A stretch of 64,000 nt of DNA from Youxingia wuxianensis (GCF_014385085.1 NZ_JACRTD010000001.1:372001-436000), one strand, 5' to 3'; positions 1 to 8,034 are shown, counted from the first letter of the stretch. Program-made: numbers and translations. Notes: generated by a model from the letters alone, not told the origin.

Positions 1-1
1 C

Positions 2-346
2 CGAAATCCTGCGGATCGGAAAAAAATGTGTGTGACAGAGAAAAATTCCCGCTGTGCGGTGACCCATTATCAGGTTTTAGAACCTTTAAAAGGATTTACT
101 CATCTGCGGTTTACTTTGGAGACAGGTAGAACTCATCAAATTAGGGTACATATGGCCTTCGTAGGCCATCCTATCGCGGGAGATCCGGCATATGGCCCTA
201 AAAAGGTGATTACCCAGTTAAATGGACAATGTCTGCACGCAAGGACCATCGGTTTTGTCCATCCTACAACTGGAAAATATATGGAATTTACCAGCGAACT
301 GCCGCCATATTATACGGACTTTTTAAAGAGTGTTAAACTTACTTGA
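2..346 (+). CDS. RluA/RluD-family pseudouridine synthase, C-terminal part
   Basis: This is the 3' end of a gene that begins before the window; the frame is open from base 2. Enzymes of this family convert uridine to pseudouridine in rRNA (RluD-like) or other RNAs. The visible part holds the family's late core motif, GRTHQIRVHM followed by GHPIAGDPAYG, and ends about 60 residues later as these proteins usually do. The catalytic aspartate (HRLD motif) lies upstream of the window, so activity cannot be judged, and the exact rRNA position cannot be assigned. In clostridia the gene commonly follows lspA, which would lie outside the window. It stops 11 bases before the next start, so the two are probably cotranscribed. 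Confidence 0.88.
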   Translation, partial: RNPADRKKMCVTEKNSRCAVTHYQVLEPLKGFTHLRFTLETGRTHQIRVHMAFVGHPIAGDPAYGPKKVITQLNGQCLHARTIGFVHPTTGKYMEFTSELPPYYTDFLKSVKLT

Positions 347-357
347 CGGAGGAGAAT

Positions 358-1182
358 ATGAAAAAAAGGTTGTCTGATTTAGTGATTATCAGCGATGTAG
401 ATGGTACACTTTTGCCGGACAATGGGATTATTCCGCCGCGGAATTTGCAGGCGCTTGAGCGCTTTACAAAAGCGGGAGGAAGGTTTGCTTTGGCCACAGG
501 ACGGTTGGTATCCTCTATCACTTATTTTTTTGATCAGATTCCCATGATCAACGCCCCTTGTATTTTGTTTAATGGAGGGGCGGTATATGATTATAAAACC
601 CAAACGCTTGTTTACTCCAATACACTGCCGCAAACCTTCAAAACTTATCTTCTTGTGATCATGCAGCAGTTTCCAGAAATTGCGGTAGTACCTATGACAT
701 TAAAACATATGTACGCAGTCGCTCATGGCGAATTATTCCGGGGATACTCCCGGGAAAGAAATGTGCCCGTAGAAGATGGTAAGCTGGAGGAGTTATCCGG
801 GGAATTTTTTAAGGTGAATTTAGCGATGCCGCCACAAAAAATGCCGGAGGTATTTCAGTTTGTTTCAAGTCAAGGGTGGACAGATGTGGAATTTGTAAGC
901 AGCAGTGAGTTCTTTTTGGAGATGATCCCAAAGGGCACCAGCAAAGGAAATGGTGTTTTGGCATTTTGCGAGAAATGTAAGGTTCCTTTGGAAAATGTAG
1001 TGGTGATCGGCGACTACTATAATGATGTTCCTATGCTCAAATGCGGCGCGTTCCCCGTAACGGTGGCCAATGCGCCCCAGCAGATAAAAGAGATTTGTCA
1101 GTTGGTGGTAGGCAGCTGTGACGATGGGGCGTTGGCGGATTTGGTGGAATATTTGGAGAAGAAATATACTTGTTTGGAGTAG
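358..1182 (+). CDS. Cof-type HAD-superfamily hydrolase
   Basis: A 274-residue phosphatase of the Cof/IIB branch of the HAD superfamily; these dephosphorylate sugar phosphates, flavin or cofactor phosphates, and the substrate cannot be predicted. HAD motif I (DVDGTLL, nucleophile Asp13) is at the N-terminus, and the C-terminal metal-binding motif is GDYYNDVPML. The long segment between them is the C2 cap. The start at 358 has GGAGGAG at 348-354; an in-frame TTG at 343 would overlap that ribosome binding site and is less likely. A terminator follows directly, so this closes the operon with the pseudouridine synthase. Confidence 0.88.
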   Translation: MKKRLSDLVIISDVDGTLLPDNGIIPPRNLQALERFTKAGGRFALATGRLVSSITYFFDQIPMINAPCILFNGGAVYDYKTQTLVYSNTLPQTFKTYLLVIMQQFPEIAVVPMTLKHMYAVAHGELFRGYSRERNVPVEDGKLEELSGEFFKVNLAMPPQKMPEVFQFVSSQGWTDVEFVSSSEFFLEMIPKGTSKGNGVLAFCEKCKVPLENVVVIGDYYNDVPMLKCGAFPVTVANAPQQIKEICQLVVGSCDDGALADLVEYLEKKYTCLE

Positions 1183-1192
1183 AAAGAATAAG

Positions 1193-1224
1193 ACGCCTGC
1201 TGTAAAAAACAGTGGGCGTTTTTT
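1193..1224 (+). terminator. Rho-independent terminator after the HAD gene
   Basis: An 11-bp stem (1193-1203 with 1209-1219, two G-U pairs) closes an AAAAA loop and is followed by a run of T to 1224. It lies 11 bases after the HAD stop codon. Confidence 0.85.
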
Positions 1225-1230
1225 AAGGAG

Positions 1231-1370
1231 TATGGTATAATAAAAAATAGAAAAACTGCTTTTACTGCAGCAAAATTTAGTTTAAGGGTGTTGCCCCAAA
1301 AGGAAAGTATGAAAGCCTTTTGAAACCATTGGCGGGGTTATAAAAAACAGACGCGCCTCATATGCTTTCA
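1231..1370 (+). promoter_or_regulatory. Probable promoter and structured leader of cwlD-radA
   Basis: TATGGTATAAT at 1231-1241 looks like an extended -10 box (TGG TATAAT) without a good -35. It would give a leader of about 135 bases before cwlD. The leader has several short complementary pieces: AAAAGG 1298-1303 with CCTTTT 1316-1321, CCCC 1294-1297 with GGGG 1334-1337, and a bulged match between 1303-1312 and 1358-1369 near the ribosome binding site. I recognise no named riboswitch class in it. CwlD in Bacillus is made under SigG; no clear SigG box is visible. Confidence 0.35.
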
Positions 1371-1387
1371 GCAGAGAGGTGATATGG

Positions 1388-2158
1388 ATGAAAAAGCCGT
1401 TGACCGCCGCTGTATTGGCGGCTATATGTCTGCTTACTGGATGGTGGGTATGTCGCAGTTATGCCGCAATTACAGCAGTTTCACCGGTGATTTTGCAGGA
1501 AGGGGCGAAGGAGCTTCCCGCGATTGTAATTGACGCTGGCCATGGTGGTTTTGACGGGGGAGCCGTGGGGGTTGATGGGATAGTAGAAAAAGATATTAAC
1601 CTATCAATTGCGTTAAAATTGTACGATCTGTTTACAGTGAATGGATTTGATGCTGTGCTGACCAGAGATAGTGATATCTCCCTTCATCGTCAAGAGGATA
1701 CAACCTTGCGCAAAAAGAAAAACTCCGATCTGCATAACCGATTGGCTATTGCCAGTTCCTATGAAAATGCCATTCTGCTCAGTATTCATCAAAATAAGTT
1801 TACTCAGTCCCGATTCAACGGGGCGCAGATTTTTTACGGTCCGAAAAATGAGAAGAGCGAGCCTTTTGCAGAGATTATGCAAAGGCGGTTTATTGAAATG
1901 CTGCAGCCGGAGAATACCCGTAAATATAAAAAGACCGGAGACAGCGTATTTTTAATTTATAACGCTCCTATGCCGGCGCTTTTGGTCGAATGTGGTTTTT
2001 TGTCCAATCCGGAGGAAGCATATCAGCTGATCGATGCGGAATATCAGCAGAAGGTAGCCTTCACCATCTTTGCCGGGACAATGGAGTATTTAGGACTGGA
2101 ATATGAGGCGCCGCTGGAAACTTCGTCTGAAAGCGAAGAAGCACAGAGAATAGAATAA
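1388..2158 (+). CDS. cwlD: N-acetylmuramoyl-L-alanine amidase, CwlD-type
   Basis: An Amidase_3-type zinc amidase of 256 residues that cleaves the amide between N-acetylmuramic acid and the peptide stem. An N-terminal membrane segment (about residues 5-22) anchors it outside the membrane. Zinc ligands are visible in order: DAGHGG, the Glu in VEKDINLS, and the His in LSIHQN; the catalytic Glu is in LLVECGFLSNPEE. The size, single anchor and lack of SH3 or cell-wall repeats match CwlD, which with PdaA makes muramic-delta-lactam in the spore cortex. The ATG at 1388 follows AGAGGTGA; a GTG at 1379 would sit inside that site. radA follows after 21 bases, an arrangement I regard as an operon. CwlD is the best fit, but a vegetative amidase is possible. 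Confidence 0.82.
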   Translation: MKKPLTAAVLAAICLLTGWWVCRSYAAITAVSPVILQEGAKELPAIVIDAGHGGFDGGAVGVDGIVEKDINLSIALKLYDLFTVNGFDAVLTRDSDISLHRQEDTTLRKKKNSDLHNRLAIASSYENAILLSIHQNKFTQSRFNGAQIFYGPKNEKSEPFAEIMQRRFIEMLQPENTRKYKKTGDSVFLIYNAPMPALLVECGFLSNPEEAYQLIDAEYQQKVAFTIFAGTMEYLGLEYEAPLETSSESEEAQRIE

Positions 2159-2179
2159 TTTACATAAAGGACGATTAAA

Positions 2180-3559
2180 ATGGCAGTTACAAAAAATAAA
2201 ACCGTATTTATCTGCAGCGAATGTGGCTATGAAACTTCCAAATGGTATGGGAAATGTCCTGATTGCGGGGCGTGGAATACCTTGACAGAGCAGGTGCGTC
2301 AGCAGGTAAGCTCCAATAAGGCTAAGGCAGCCGCTGCGGGGACAGCGGTACCAGTTCATGCGGCGAGGCTTTCGGAAATTTCTTCTGATGACAGCCAGCG
2401 GTATAAAACCGGAGTAGATGAATTGGATCGGGTGTTAGGCGGAGGAATTGTACCCGGATCAGTGATGCTTTTATCCGGCGATCCGGGGATTGGAAAATCT
2501 ACGCTTCTTTTACAGATCTGCGAATATCTATGTGCGGGGCTGAAAATTTTATATGTATCCGGGGAGGAATCCGCCCGTCAATTAAAGCTGCGGGCAAATA
2601 GGCTGAAGGTAAACAGTGATCATTTATATATTGCCGCGACCACGGATATTGAAAGTATTTTGGAAACGATTCGGAGCGTTTCTCCGGATATAGTGATGAT
2701 CGATTCTATTCAGACGATGAATTTAGCGGCGTTAACCTCTTCGTCCGGCAGTATCGCCCAGGTAAGGGAATGCACCCAGATTTTAATCGGCGTCGCAAAA
2801 TCTATGGAGATTCCCATCTTTATCGTAGGTCATGTAAATAAGGACGGCGCAATCGCGGGACCCAAAGTGTTGGAACATATGGTGGACGCAGTGTTGTATT
2901 TTGAAGGGGATCGGAACCATTGTTACCGTATTTTACGGGCGGTCAAAAATCGTTATGGCTCCACCAATGAAATTGGCGTATTTGAGATGGCACAGGATGG
3001 CTTAAGGGAAGTTCCCAATCCTTCTATGATGTTACTCTCCGGGCGGCCGGAAAACGTTTCTGGGACCTGTGTAGCCTGTGTAATGGAAGGTTCCCGTCCT
3101 ATCTTAACAGAAGTGCAGGCACTGGTATCCAAAACTGGATTTCCCGCCCCCAGAAGGATGTCTACCGGCTTTGATTATAACCGAGCCGCGCTTTTAATCG
3201 CGGTGCTGGAAAAACGGTGCGGCTATTTCTTTGGAAATTTAGACGCCTATGTAAATGTAGTCGGCGGCTTGCGCTTGGACGAGCCTGCAGCAGATTTGCC
3301 GGTAGCGCTGGCGCTTGTTTCCAATCTGCTGGATAAATGTATGGATGATGAAATCGCCGCTTTTGGCGAGATTGGGCTGGCGGGGGAAATCCGTTCGGTT
3401 ACCAATGTCCAGCAGCGGGTAAGCGAAATTTACCGCCTGGGCTTTAAAAGCTGTATTTTGCCGAGATCAAATTTAAAACAGGTTGATACCAGTCAAATGC
3501 CGGATATCAACCTGTTTGGAGTATCCAATTTGTCACAAGCGATCGCTGTCATCCGTTAA
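2180..3559 (+). CDS. radA: DNA repair protein RadA/Sms
   Basis: 459 residues, the full family length. RadA is a hexameric RecA-like helicase that extends recombination intermediates during repair and transformation. Domains in order: a C4 zinc finger (CSECGYETSKWYGKCPDC near residues 11-28), a RecA-type ATPase with Walker A GDPGIGKST, the RadA-specific KNRYGS motif, and a C-terminal Lon-protease-like domain (about 280-455) without protease activity in known members. The start has GGA four to ten bases upstream (AAAGGACG). It probably shares a transcript with cwlD. Its last 27 bases overlap the opposite-strand small gene at 3533-3700. Confidence 0.95.
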   Translation: MAVTKNKTVFICSECGYETSKWYGKCPDCGAWNTLTEQVRQQVSSNKAKAAAAGTAVPVHAARLSEISSDDSQRYKTGVDELDRVLGGGIVPGSVMLLSGDPGIGKSTLLLQICEYLCAGLKILYVSGEESARQLKLRANRLKVNSDHLYIAATTDIESILETIRSVSPDIVMIDSIQTMNLAALTSSSGSIAQVRECTQILIGVAKSMEIPIFIVGHVNKDGAIAGPKVLEHMVDAVLYFEGDRNHCYRILRAVKNRYGSTNEIGVFEMAQDGLREVPNPSMMLLSGRPENVSGTCVACVMEGSRPILTEVQALVSKTGFPAPRRMSTGFDYNRAALLIAVLEKRCGYFFGNLDAYVNVVGGLRLDEPAADLPVALALVSNLLDKCMDDEIAAFGEIGLAGEIRSVTNVQQRVSEIYRLGFKSCILPRSNLKQVDTSQMPDINLFGVSNLSQAIAVIR

Positions 3560-3700
3560 GTATGGGTCGGTACGGGTAAAATATCCACAGCCGCTGTCTT
3601 CACAGTTGGTAAGATAGGAAATGTCGTCTAAGGTACAATAGCCCTGTTGTTGATAGTAACACTCTTTGTCACAGGGGATTAAATGCATTTTGGGTTCCAT
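3533..3700 (-). CDS. Small cysteine-rich protein, function unknown
   Basis: A 55-residue protein with five cysteines: CDKEC, then YCTLDD, then a pair spaced CEDSGC before YFTR. The pattern C-x3-C-x7-C-x12-C-x4-C resembles small uncharacterised clostridial proteins that presumably bind a metal; I do not know a tested function. The ATG at 3700 has a GAGGGAG site nine bases upstream, which rules in this start over a longer frame beginning at 3724. It converges on radA and shares 27 bases with its 3' end. The good ribosome binding site and the family-like cysteine pattern make it a real gene rather than an accidental frame. Confidence 0.68.
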   Translation of the reverse strand: MEPKMHLIPCDKECYYQQQGYCTLDDISYLTNCEDSGCGYFTRTDPYLTDDSDRL

Positions 3701-3835
3701 AGCTTTACACTCCCTCAAAAACAATTGTTATCTTTATGCCGCAAAATAAAGTATAACCATAATCCCCAATATTAGTATAAAAATCTCTCATCCGCAAAAA
3801 CTAAATTCGATATTACGAAGGAAGTTTTGCCTGGT

Positions 3836-3852
3836 ATGGGGGTTTTTTTTTG
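3836..3852 (+). repeat. Homopolymer T9 that sets the frame of the adaptor gene
   Basis: Nine T at 3843-3851 follow ATGGGGG at 3836-3842. Read from this ATG, the frame stops at once (TGA at 3851). With ten T the ATG would run straight into the adaptor coding sequence, and it has a better spaced GGAAG site at 3820-3824 than the TTG at 3850. This could be a phase-variable switch, a sequencing error in the homopolymer, or chance. Confidence 0.5.
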
Positions 3853-4929
3853 ATTGGAAAACGAATTTTAGCACTTTTATTAAGCATTGGGTCTGCCGCC
3901 GCAATTACTGCAGCGCCGGTTATGACAGCGGCTCAAATACCGTTGGTAGAGTACGTAACGCCCAGGCTTTCTCTTTATGAAAAACGTGTTAATTGCAACG
4001 GTACGATTGAATCGCAAAATGTAAAAGAAATCTACCTGGAAACCCCTGTAATTGCCAGTGATATTAATGTAGGCGTAGGGGATGAAGTGCAAAAGGACCA
4101 AGTATTGGCAATTATTGATACTAAACTTACGAAAAGTGTGGTAGAACAAAGTATTCCCACTAGTATGATTTTGCAGAATATCCCTTCAGAAGACGTATCT
4201 TCGCTTCTTGATCTGTATTCCGCTTTTTCTTCTTCTGGGCTGACCGGGGGTTCTTTGGAAGAGGTGATCGCCGCTTATGCTTCCGCCAGTGAGATTTCCC
4301 AGGAAACGCTGACTCCCAATACGCTGGCTTATATTCCAGAAGTGATTACCGCCCCCATGGATGGAGTAGTAACACAGCTTTCTATTAAAACTGACGTGCT
4401 CTCGCGTACAGCGACGCCAGTAATAAGTATTGCAGACGCAAACAACTATATTGCAAAAGTCACCGTAGGGGAAAGCTATATTTCTTCCATTAAGCTGGGG
4501 GATCCCTGTATCATTAAAGGTACCGGGTTTTCAGGAAAACAATACAGCGGCTATGTGTCCAAGATTTATCCGGTAGCCAGAAAAATGGTAGGAAGCGTAT
4601 CGCAGGAGACGGTAGTAGATGTGGAAATTAAAATTGATAACCCTGACCGGGACTTAAAATCCGGTTTTTCCGCCCGAGCGGAAATTATTACCGATCAGCA
4701 AAAAAATATTCTGACGGTTCCTTATGAAGCCGTACAGCAGGACGAAAATGACATCGAATATGTATACGCGGTACAAGGGTCCCGAACGGTACGGCGAGAT
4801 ATTACTACCGGAATGGAATTAAGCGATGGGGTTGAGGTAGTAGAAGGATTGGAAGAAAAGGACATTATTATTGCAGATAGCAGTAAAATCGAAAAAGAAG
4901 GCCAAATGGTCAGTTTAAAGGGTGGATAA
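3850..4929 (+). CDS. Efflux adaptor (membrane fusion protein), MacA/HlyD-like
   Basis: About 359 residues. An N-terminal hydrophobic segment (residues 5-26) anchors it outside the membrane. Then come a split biotinyl-lipoyl-like domain (GVGDEVQKDQVLAII and, later, ITAPMDGVVTQLSI), a short central spacer instead of a long coiled coil, a beta-barrel and a C-terminal membrane-proximal domain. Such proteins link ABC or RND pumps to their substrate; in Gram-positives they work with MacB-like permeases, which fits the next gene. In the given sequence translation must begin at TTG 3850 or further inside, and this start lacks a good ribosome binding site; see the T9 tract. The stop overlaps the alternative start of the permease. 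Confidence 0.82.
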   Translation: MIGKRILALLLSIGSAAAITAAPVMTAAQIPLVEYVTPRLSLYEKRVNCNGTIESQNVKEIYLETPVIASDINVGVGDEVQKDQVLAIIDTKLTKSVVEQSIPTSMILQNIPSEDVSSLLDLYSAFSSSGLTGGSLEEVIAAYASASEISQETLTPNTLAYIPEVITAPMDGVVTQLSIKTDVLSRTATPVISIADANNYIAKVTVGESYISSIKLGDPCIIKGTGFSGKQYSGYVSKIYPVARKMVGSVSQETVVDVEIKIDNPDRDLKSGFSARAEIITDQQKNILTVPYEAVQQDENDIEYVYAVQGSRTVRRDITTGMELSDGVEVVEGLEEKDIIIADSSKIEKEGQMVSLKGG

Positions 4930-4930
4930 G

Positions 4931-6121
4931 ATGTTGTTGGATAGTCTGATTTGCAGTTTCCGAAATTTAGGGAGAAAAAAATTTCGCAGTATTCTAACCA
5001 TATCTGGAATTTCCATCGGCGTAGCTTCCGTTGTTCTTATAGGATCCATTGGAGCGATTGGGAAAGAAACTATCAATAAGGAACTAAGTTCTCTGGGACT
5101 GGGAAGCCTTACCATTAGTACAGACAGCAAATTTACCGATATAAAAATGACAGAGGAAGATTTGGAAAGTCTGCGGGAGGCAGGTCCGGTAAAAGAGGCA
5201 GTCCCAATCGTAGTGCAATACACCAATGTAAAAATGAGGGGATTAATCGCCAATACTGTAGTCTGGGGGGTAGACGATACCGAGGATCAGGTAATTTCTT
5301 TAGAACAGAAGTATGGCAGAATGATCAATAAAAATGATATTGCCAGCGGCAGTGATGTTTGTGTGGTGGATTATAATACGGCACAGGTATTCTATAAGAG
5401 GGATAACATTGTAGGTAAAAAATTGGAGCTGATGCTGGGAGGGCAGTATGTAACCTTGGAGATTGTAGGAGTCGCAGCCTCAGGGGGAAATATCTTACAA
5501 ACCATGGTGGGGGATATGATCCCATCATTTATTTACGTTCCATATACTACAGTACAAAGATATATGGGGGACAATACTTTCAGCCAGATAGCCGTAACCC
5601 TAAAGGACAAGGAACATATTGAAAGCGATTCGGAATATTTGACTGCCTTTATGAACCGTAAATATAATATTGAGCGGGGATTTAAAACGGATAATATTTC
5701 TAAACAAAAGGATACATTAAATAATATGCTAAACATCATTACAATGGTACTGTCATCAATCGCGGCGGTTTCTCTGGTAGTAGCCGGGCTGGGGATTATG
5801 ACCATAATGATAGTATCGGTCAACGAGCGAACGAAAGAAATAGGAATAAAAAAATCTATCGGAGCCACCAAAGGAATTATTATGACAGAATTTTTAATTG
5901 AGGCGTTTACCATCTCGCTTATTGGAAGTATAATAGGAGTTGGAACTGGAATGGGACTTGTATGGGCCGGCTGTATGTTTCTATCTATCCCAATGACCAT
6001 AGATTTTCAAATGATGATCGTCAGTATAGTAATGTCAGTAGCTATCGGTGTGATTTTTGGGGTATATCCCGCCACTTTAGCGGCAAAGCTGCGGCCGGTA
6101 GACGCATTTCGAACAGAATAA
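4931..6121 (+). CDS. MacB/FtsX-type ABC transporter permease
   Basis: 396 residues. The layout is that of MacB-type permeases: one membrane segment near residues 20-42, a large extracellular domain (about 45-270, MacB periplasmic-core type), then three membrane segments at roughly 275-300, 330-350 and 365-388 with an FtsX domain. The cytosolic loop carries NERTKEIGIKKSIGATK, the coupling motif seen in these permeases. The ATG at 4931 follows AAGGGTGG with 6 bases of spacing; GTG at 4922 lies inside that site. The adaptor gene is directly upstream. No ATP-binding subunit is encoded here, so it must be supplied elsewhere or the pair is incomplete. Confidence 0.85.
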   Translation: MLLDSLICSFRNLGRKKFRSILTISGISIGVASVVLIGSIGAIGKETINKELSSLGLGSLTISTDSKFTDIKMTEEDLESLREAGPVKEAVPIVVQYTNVKMRGLIANTVVWGVDDTEDQVISLEQKYGRMINKNDIASGSDVCVVDYNTAQVFYKRDNIVGKKLELMLGGQYVTLEIVGVAASGGNILQTMVGDMIPSFIYVPYTTVQRYMGDNTFSQIAVTLKDKEHIESDSEYLTAFMNRKYNIERGFKTDNISKQKDTLNNMLNIITMVLSSIAAVSLVVAGLGIMTIMIVSVNERTKEIGIKKSIGATKGIIMTEFLIEAFTISLIGSIIGVGTGMGLVWAGCMFLSIPMTIDFQMMIVSIVMSVAIGVIFGVYPATLAAKLRPVDAFRTE

Positions 6122-6143
6122 AAAATATGGAGAGACTTTATTT

Positions 6144-6905
6144 ATGAAGCAATGGATAGAAAAAAGCAATCTACCTTTGCATGAAGTAACCACGTGCGCA
6201 ATAGGCGCACAATACATAGAGATAATAAAGGCCCTGACCTCTTTGGGGATACAGGTGATCCCTATAAAGCCGGATATCCGTTTGCCAGAGCCCTTACAAG
6301 GTCATGGGGACATGCAAATTTGCTATTTGGGACAAGGAAAGATGTTACTTCTTCCGGGAAGGGAAGAGCTAAGAGAAGCCCTTACCGGTTTGGGATTTTT
6401 AACGGAGGACTCGGACCCGCCGGGAAAATATTATCCGCAGGATGTAAAGTTAAACGCGGTATTTCTGGGGAAAAAATGTATTTGTAACTCCAAGATAATT
6501 GACAAAAAAATAACAAATCATTGTAGGGAGCAGGGGATAGAGATCGTAGAGGTGAGCCAGGGGTATAGCAAATGCAATCTGTGCGTTGTAGACGAACGCT
6601 CAGGAATAACGTCCGATAAAGGAATAGAGCGTGTGTTGAGTAAGCTGGGATTGGATATTTTGCTGATTTCAGAAGGACATATCCAATTACCAGGCTATCC
6701 TTGGGGGTTTATCGGAGGATGCAGCGGACTGCTGGGAAAAAATACAATAGCGTTTACCGGCTCTTTAAATAGTCATCCGGACGCAGAAAAAATAAAAAGC
6801 TTTATTCATCGCCGCCGCATGAATATTATTGAGTTAACCAACGGGCCGCTGTTGGATATAGGATCAATCCTGCCTCTGGAAGAAAAAGTTGAGAGGACGA
6901 CTTGA
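6144..6905 (+). CDS. DUF6873-like protein with GME-type fold, function unknown
   Basis: A soluble 253-residue protein without signal peptide. It resembles an uncharacterised clostridial family annotated as DUF6873 with a guanidino-group-modifying-enzyme fold; I base this on the paired motifs YSKCNLCVVDE...ITSDKGI near the middle and GFIGGCSG about 45 residues later, not on a search. Members of the GME fold include deiminases and amidinotransferases that use a cysteine; here Cys residues are present in both motifs, but which one would be catalytic is unclear. GGAGAG lies nine bases before the ATG. It follows the permease by 22 bases, so it is likely cotranscribed with the efflux pair, whose relation to it is unknown. 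Confidence 0.65.
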   Translation: MKQWIEKSNLPLHEVTTCAIGAQYIEIIKALTSLGIQVIPIKPDIRLPEPLQGHGDMQICYLGQGKMLLLPGREELREALTGLGFLTEDSDPPGKYYPQDVKLNAVFLGKKCICNSKIIDKKITNHCREQGIEIVEVSQGYSKCNLCVVDERSGITSDKGIERVLSKLGLDILLISEGHIQLPGYPWGFIGGCSGLLGKNTIAFTGSLNSHPDAEKIKSFIHRRRMNIIELTNGPLLDIGSILPLEEKVERTT

Positions 6906-6930
6906 CGGGGAGAGAAAAATCGGATACAAT
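6902..6930 (+). promoter_or_regulatory. Promoter of the tyrosine recombinase gene
   Basis: TTGACG at 6902-6907, 17 bases, TACAAT at 6925-6930. The -35 box overlaps the stop codon of the preceding gene. Transcription would start near 6937, just before the palindrome at 6944-6973. Confidence 0.72.
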
Positions 6931-6943
6931 AAAACATAGAGAT

Positions 6944-6973
6944 AATTTCGCTAAATAAAAATTTAGCGAAATT
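6944..6973. repeat. Perfect 13-bp palindrome between promoter and recombinase gene
   Basis: Arms 6944-6956 and 6961-6973 are exact reverse complements around AAAA. It lies directly downstream of the -10 box, a typical place for an operator, and could also form a 5' UTR hairpin. It lacks a T tract, so a terminator reading is poor. A recombinase binding site is another option. Confidence 0.8.
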
Positions 6974-7002
6974 AAGGGAAGAGAAAACAGGAGGAAAGCG
7001 TT

Positions 7003-7998
7003 ATGGCCGCTTATAGTGATTGTCCCCAGGAACTTTCAGATTTTCTATTTTATATGCTTACGATTAAAGGCCGATCCAGAAAAACGGTTGACGCTTATTA
7101 TGTTGACCTGCGCACTTTTCTGCGCTATATTAAAGCCGTTAAAATTGATCATGGAAATGTGAATGATCCGGATTACTTTCATCAGATTTCTATCCAGGAC
7201 GTGGGACTGGATACGATTTCCACAGTTACCCTGTCCGACGTCTACCGCTTTTTAGATTATACTTTGAGCGAACGGCAAAATAATGCAAAAACCCGTTCTA
7301 GAAAAGTATCCGCTATTCGATCTTTTTTTAATTATCTTACAGTAAAAGAAAATAAGCTGACGGAAAATCCAGTAAAAAACCTGGAGGTTCCATCAGTGAA
7401 AAAATCGGTACCCAAATATTTAACATTAGAAGAAAGTTTGGATCTTCTTACGCATATAGATTCAAGTTCTAAATTCTATGAACGGGATTTTTGCATCACT
7501 ACCCTATTCTTAAATTGTGGCATGCGGCTTTCTGAATTGGTAGGGATTAATACTTATGATCTTCGGGAGAATACGATAAAGCTCCTGGGCAAAGGAAACA
7601 AAGAACGTGTGATTTATATTAATGAGGCATGTCAAAAGGCGCTGGACGCCTATTTAGCGGTTCGCATCCAACCTAAAAGCGCAGAACATAAATATGCGCT
7701 GTTTTTGTCCTCCCGAGGTACGCGTATCACTCCTCGCCGGGTGGAGCAGATCATTACTTATTGCCTCAAACAAGCTGGATTGGACGGTCAAGGGTATTCT
7801 CCTCATAAGCTGCGGCATACTGCCGCTACCCTAATGTATCAGCATGGAGAGGTAGATATTCGGGTATTAAAGGAAATTTTGGGTCATACGAGCCTTTCTA
7901 CCACAGAGATTTATACTCATATTTCAGACAAACAGATGGAAAACGCAGCCAATAAATCACCGCTGACTAAGGTTTCTCCGGCAAAAAAGAAAAAGTGA
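7003..7998 (+). CDS. Tyrosine recombinase, XerC/XerD-like
   Basis: 331 residues. An N-terminal SAM-like core-binding domain (about 8-115) precedes the catalytic domain. All catalytic residues are present: Arg175 (GMRLSEL), Lys197 (LGKGNKER), His268 and Arg271 (SPHKLRHT), His295 (LGHTSL) and nucleophile Tyr304 (TEIYTHIS). The size and the short basic tail (PAKKKK) fit a chromosome-dimer-resolving Xer protein rather than a phage integrase, and no phage or transposon genes flank it. A GGAGG site lies nine bases before the ATG. It has its own promoter with a palindrome under it, which suggests local regulation. Clostridia may carry several Xer paralogues, so which role this one plays is open. Confidence 0.88.
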   Translation: MAAYSDCPQELSDFLFYMLTIKGRSRKTVDAYYVDLRTFLRYIKAVKIDHGNVNDPDYFHQISIQDVGLDTISTVTLSDVYRFLDYTLSERQNNAKTRSRKVSAIRSFFNYLTVKENKLTENPVKNLEVPSVKKSVPKYLTLEESLDLLTHIDSSSKFYERDFCITTLFLNCGMRLSELVGINTYDLRENTIKLLGKGNKERVIYINEACQKALDAYLAVRIQPKSAEHKYALFLSSRGTRITPRRVEQIITYCLKQAGLDGQGYSPHKLRHTAATLMYQHGEVDIRVLKEILGHTSLSTTEIYTHISDKQMENAANKSPLTKVSPAKKKK

Positions 7999-8034
7999 TA
8001 GGATCTGTCCGGCCGCCTGGCCGCCATTGGGGAT

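Noticed and set aside
1291..1350. Resemblance to preQ1 or c-di-GMP riboswitch pieces (GGGGTTATAAAAAACA, AAACCATTGGCGGGG)
   Set aside because: The remaining conserved parts and stems of either class are missing and cwlD is not a fitting target.
6944..6973. dif site for Xer recombination
   Set aside because: The palindrome is perfect with a four-base centre, unlike the asymmetric 11-6-11 dif layout, and shows no clear Firmicute dif consensus.
8010..8023. Small CGGCC/GGCCG hairpin between xer and spoIIM
   Set aside because: Five base pairs with no T tract on either strand; too weak to call a terminator.
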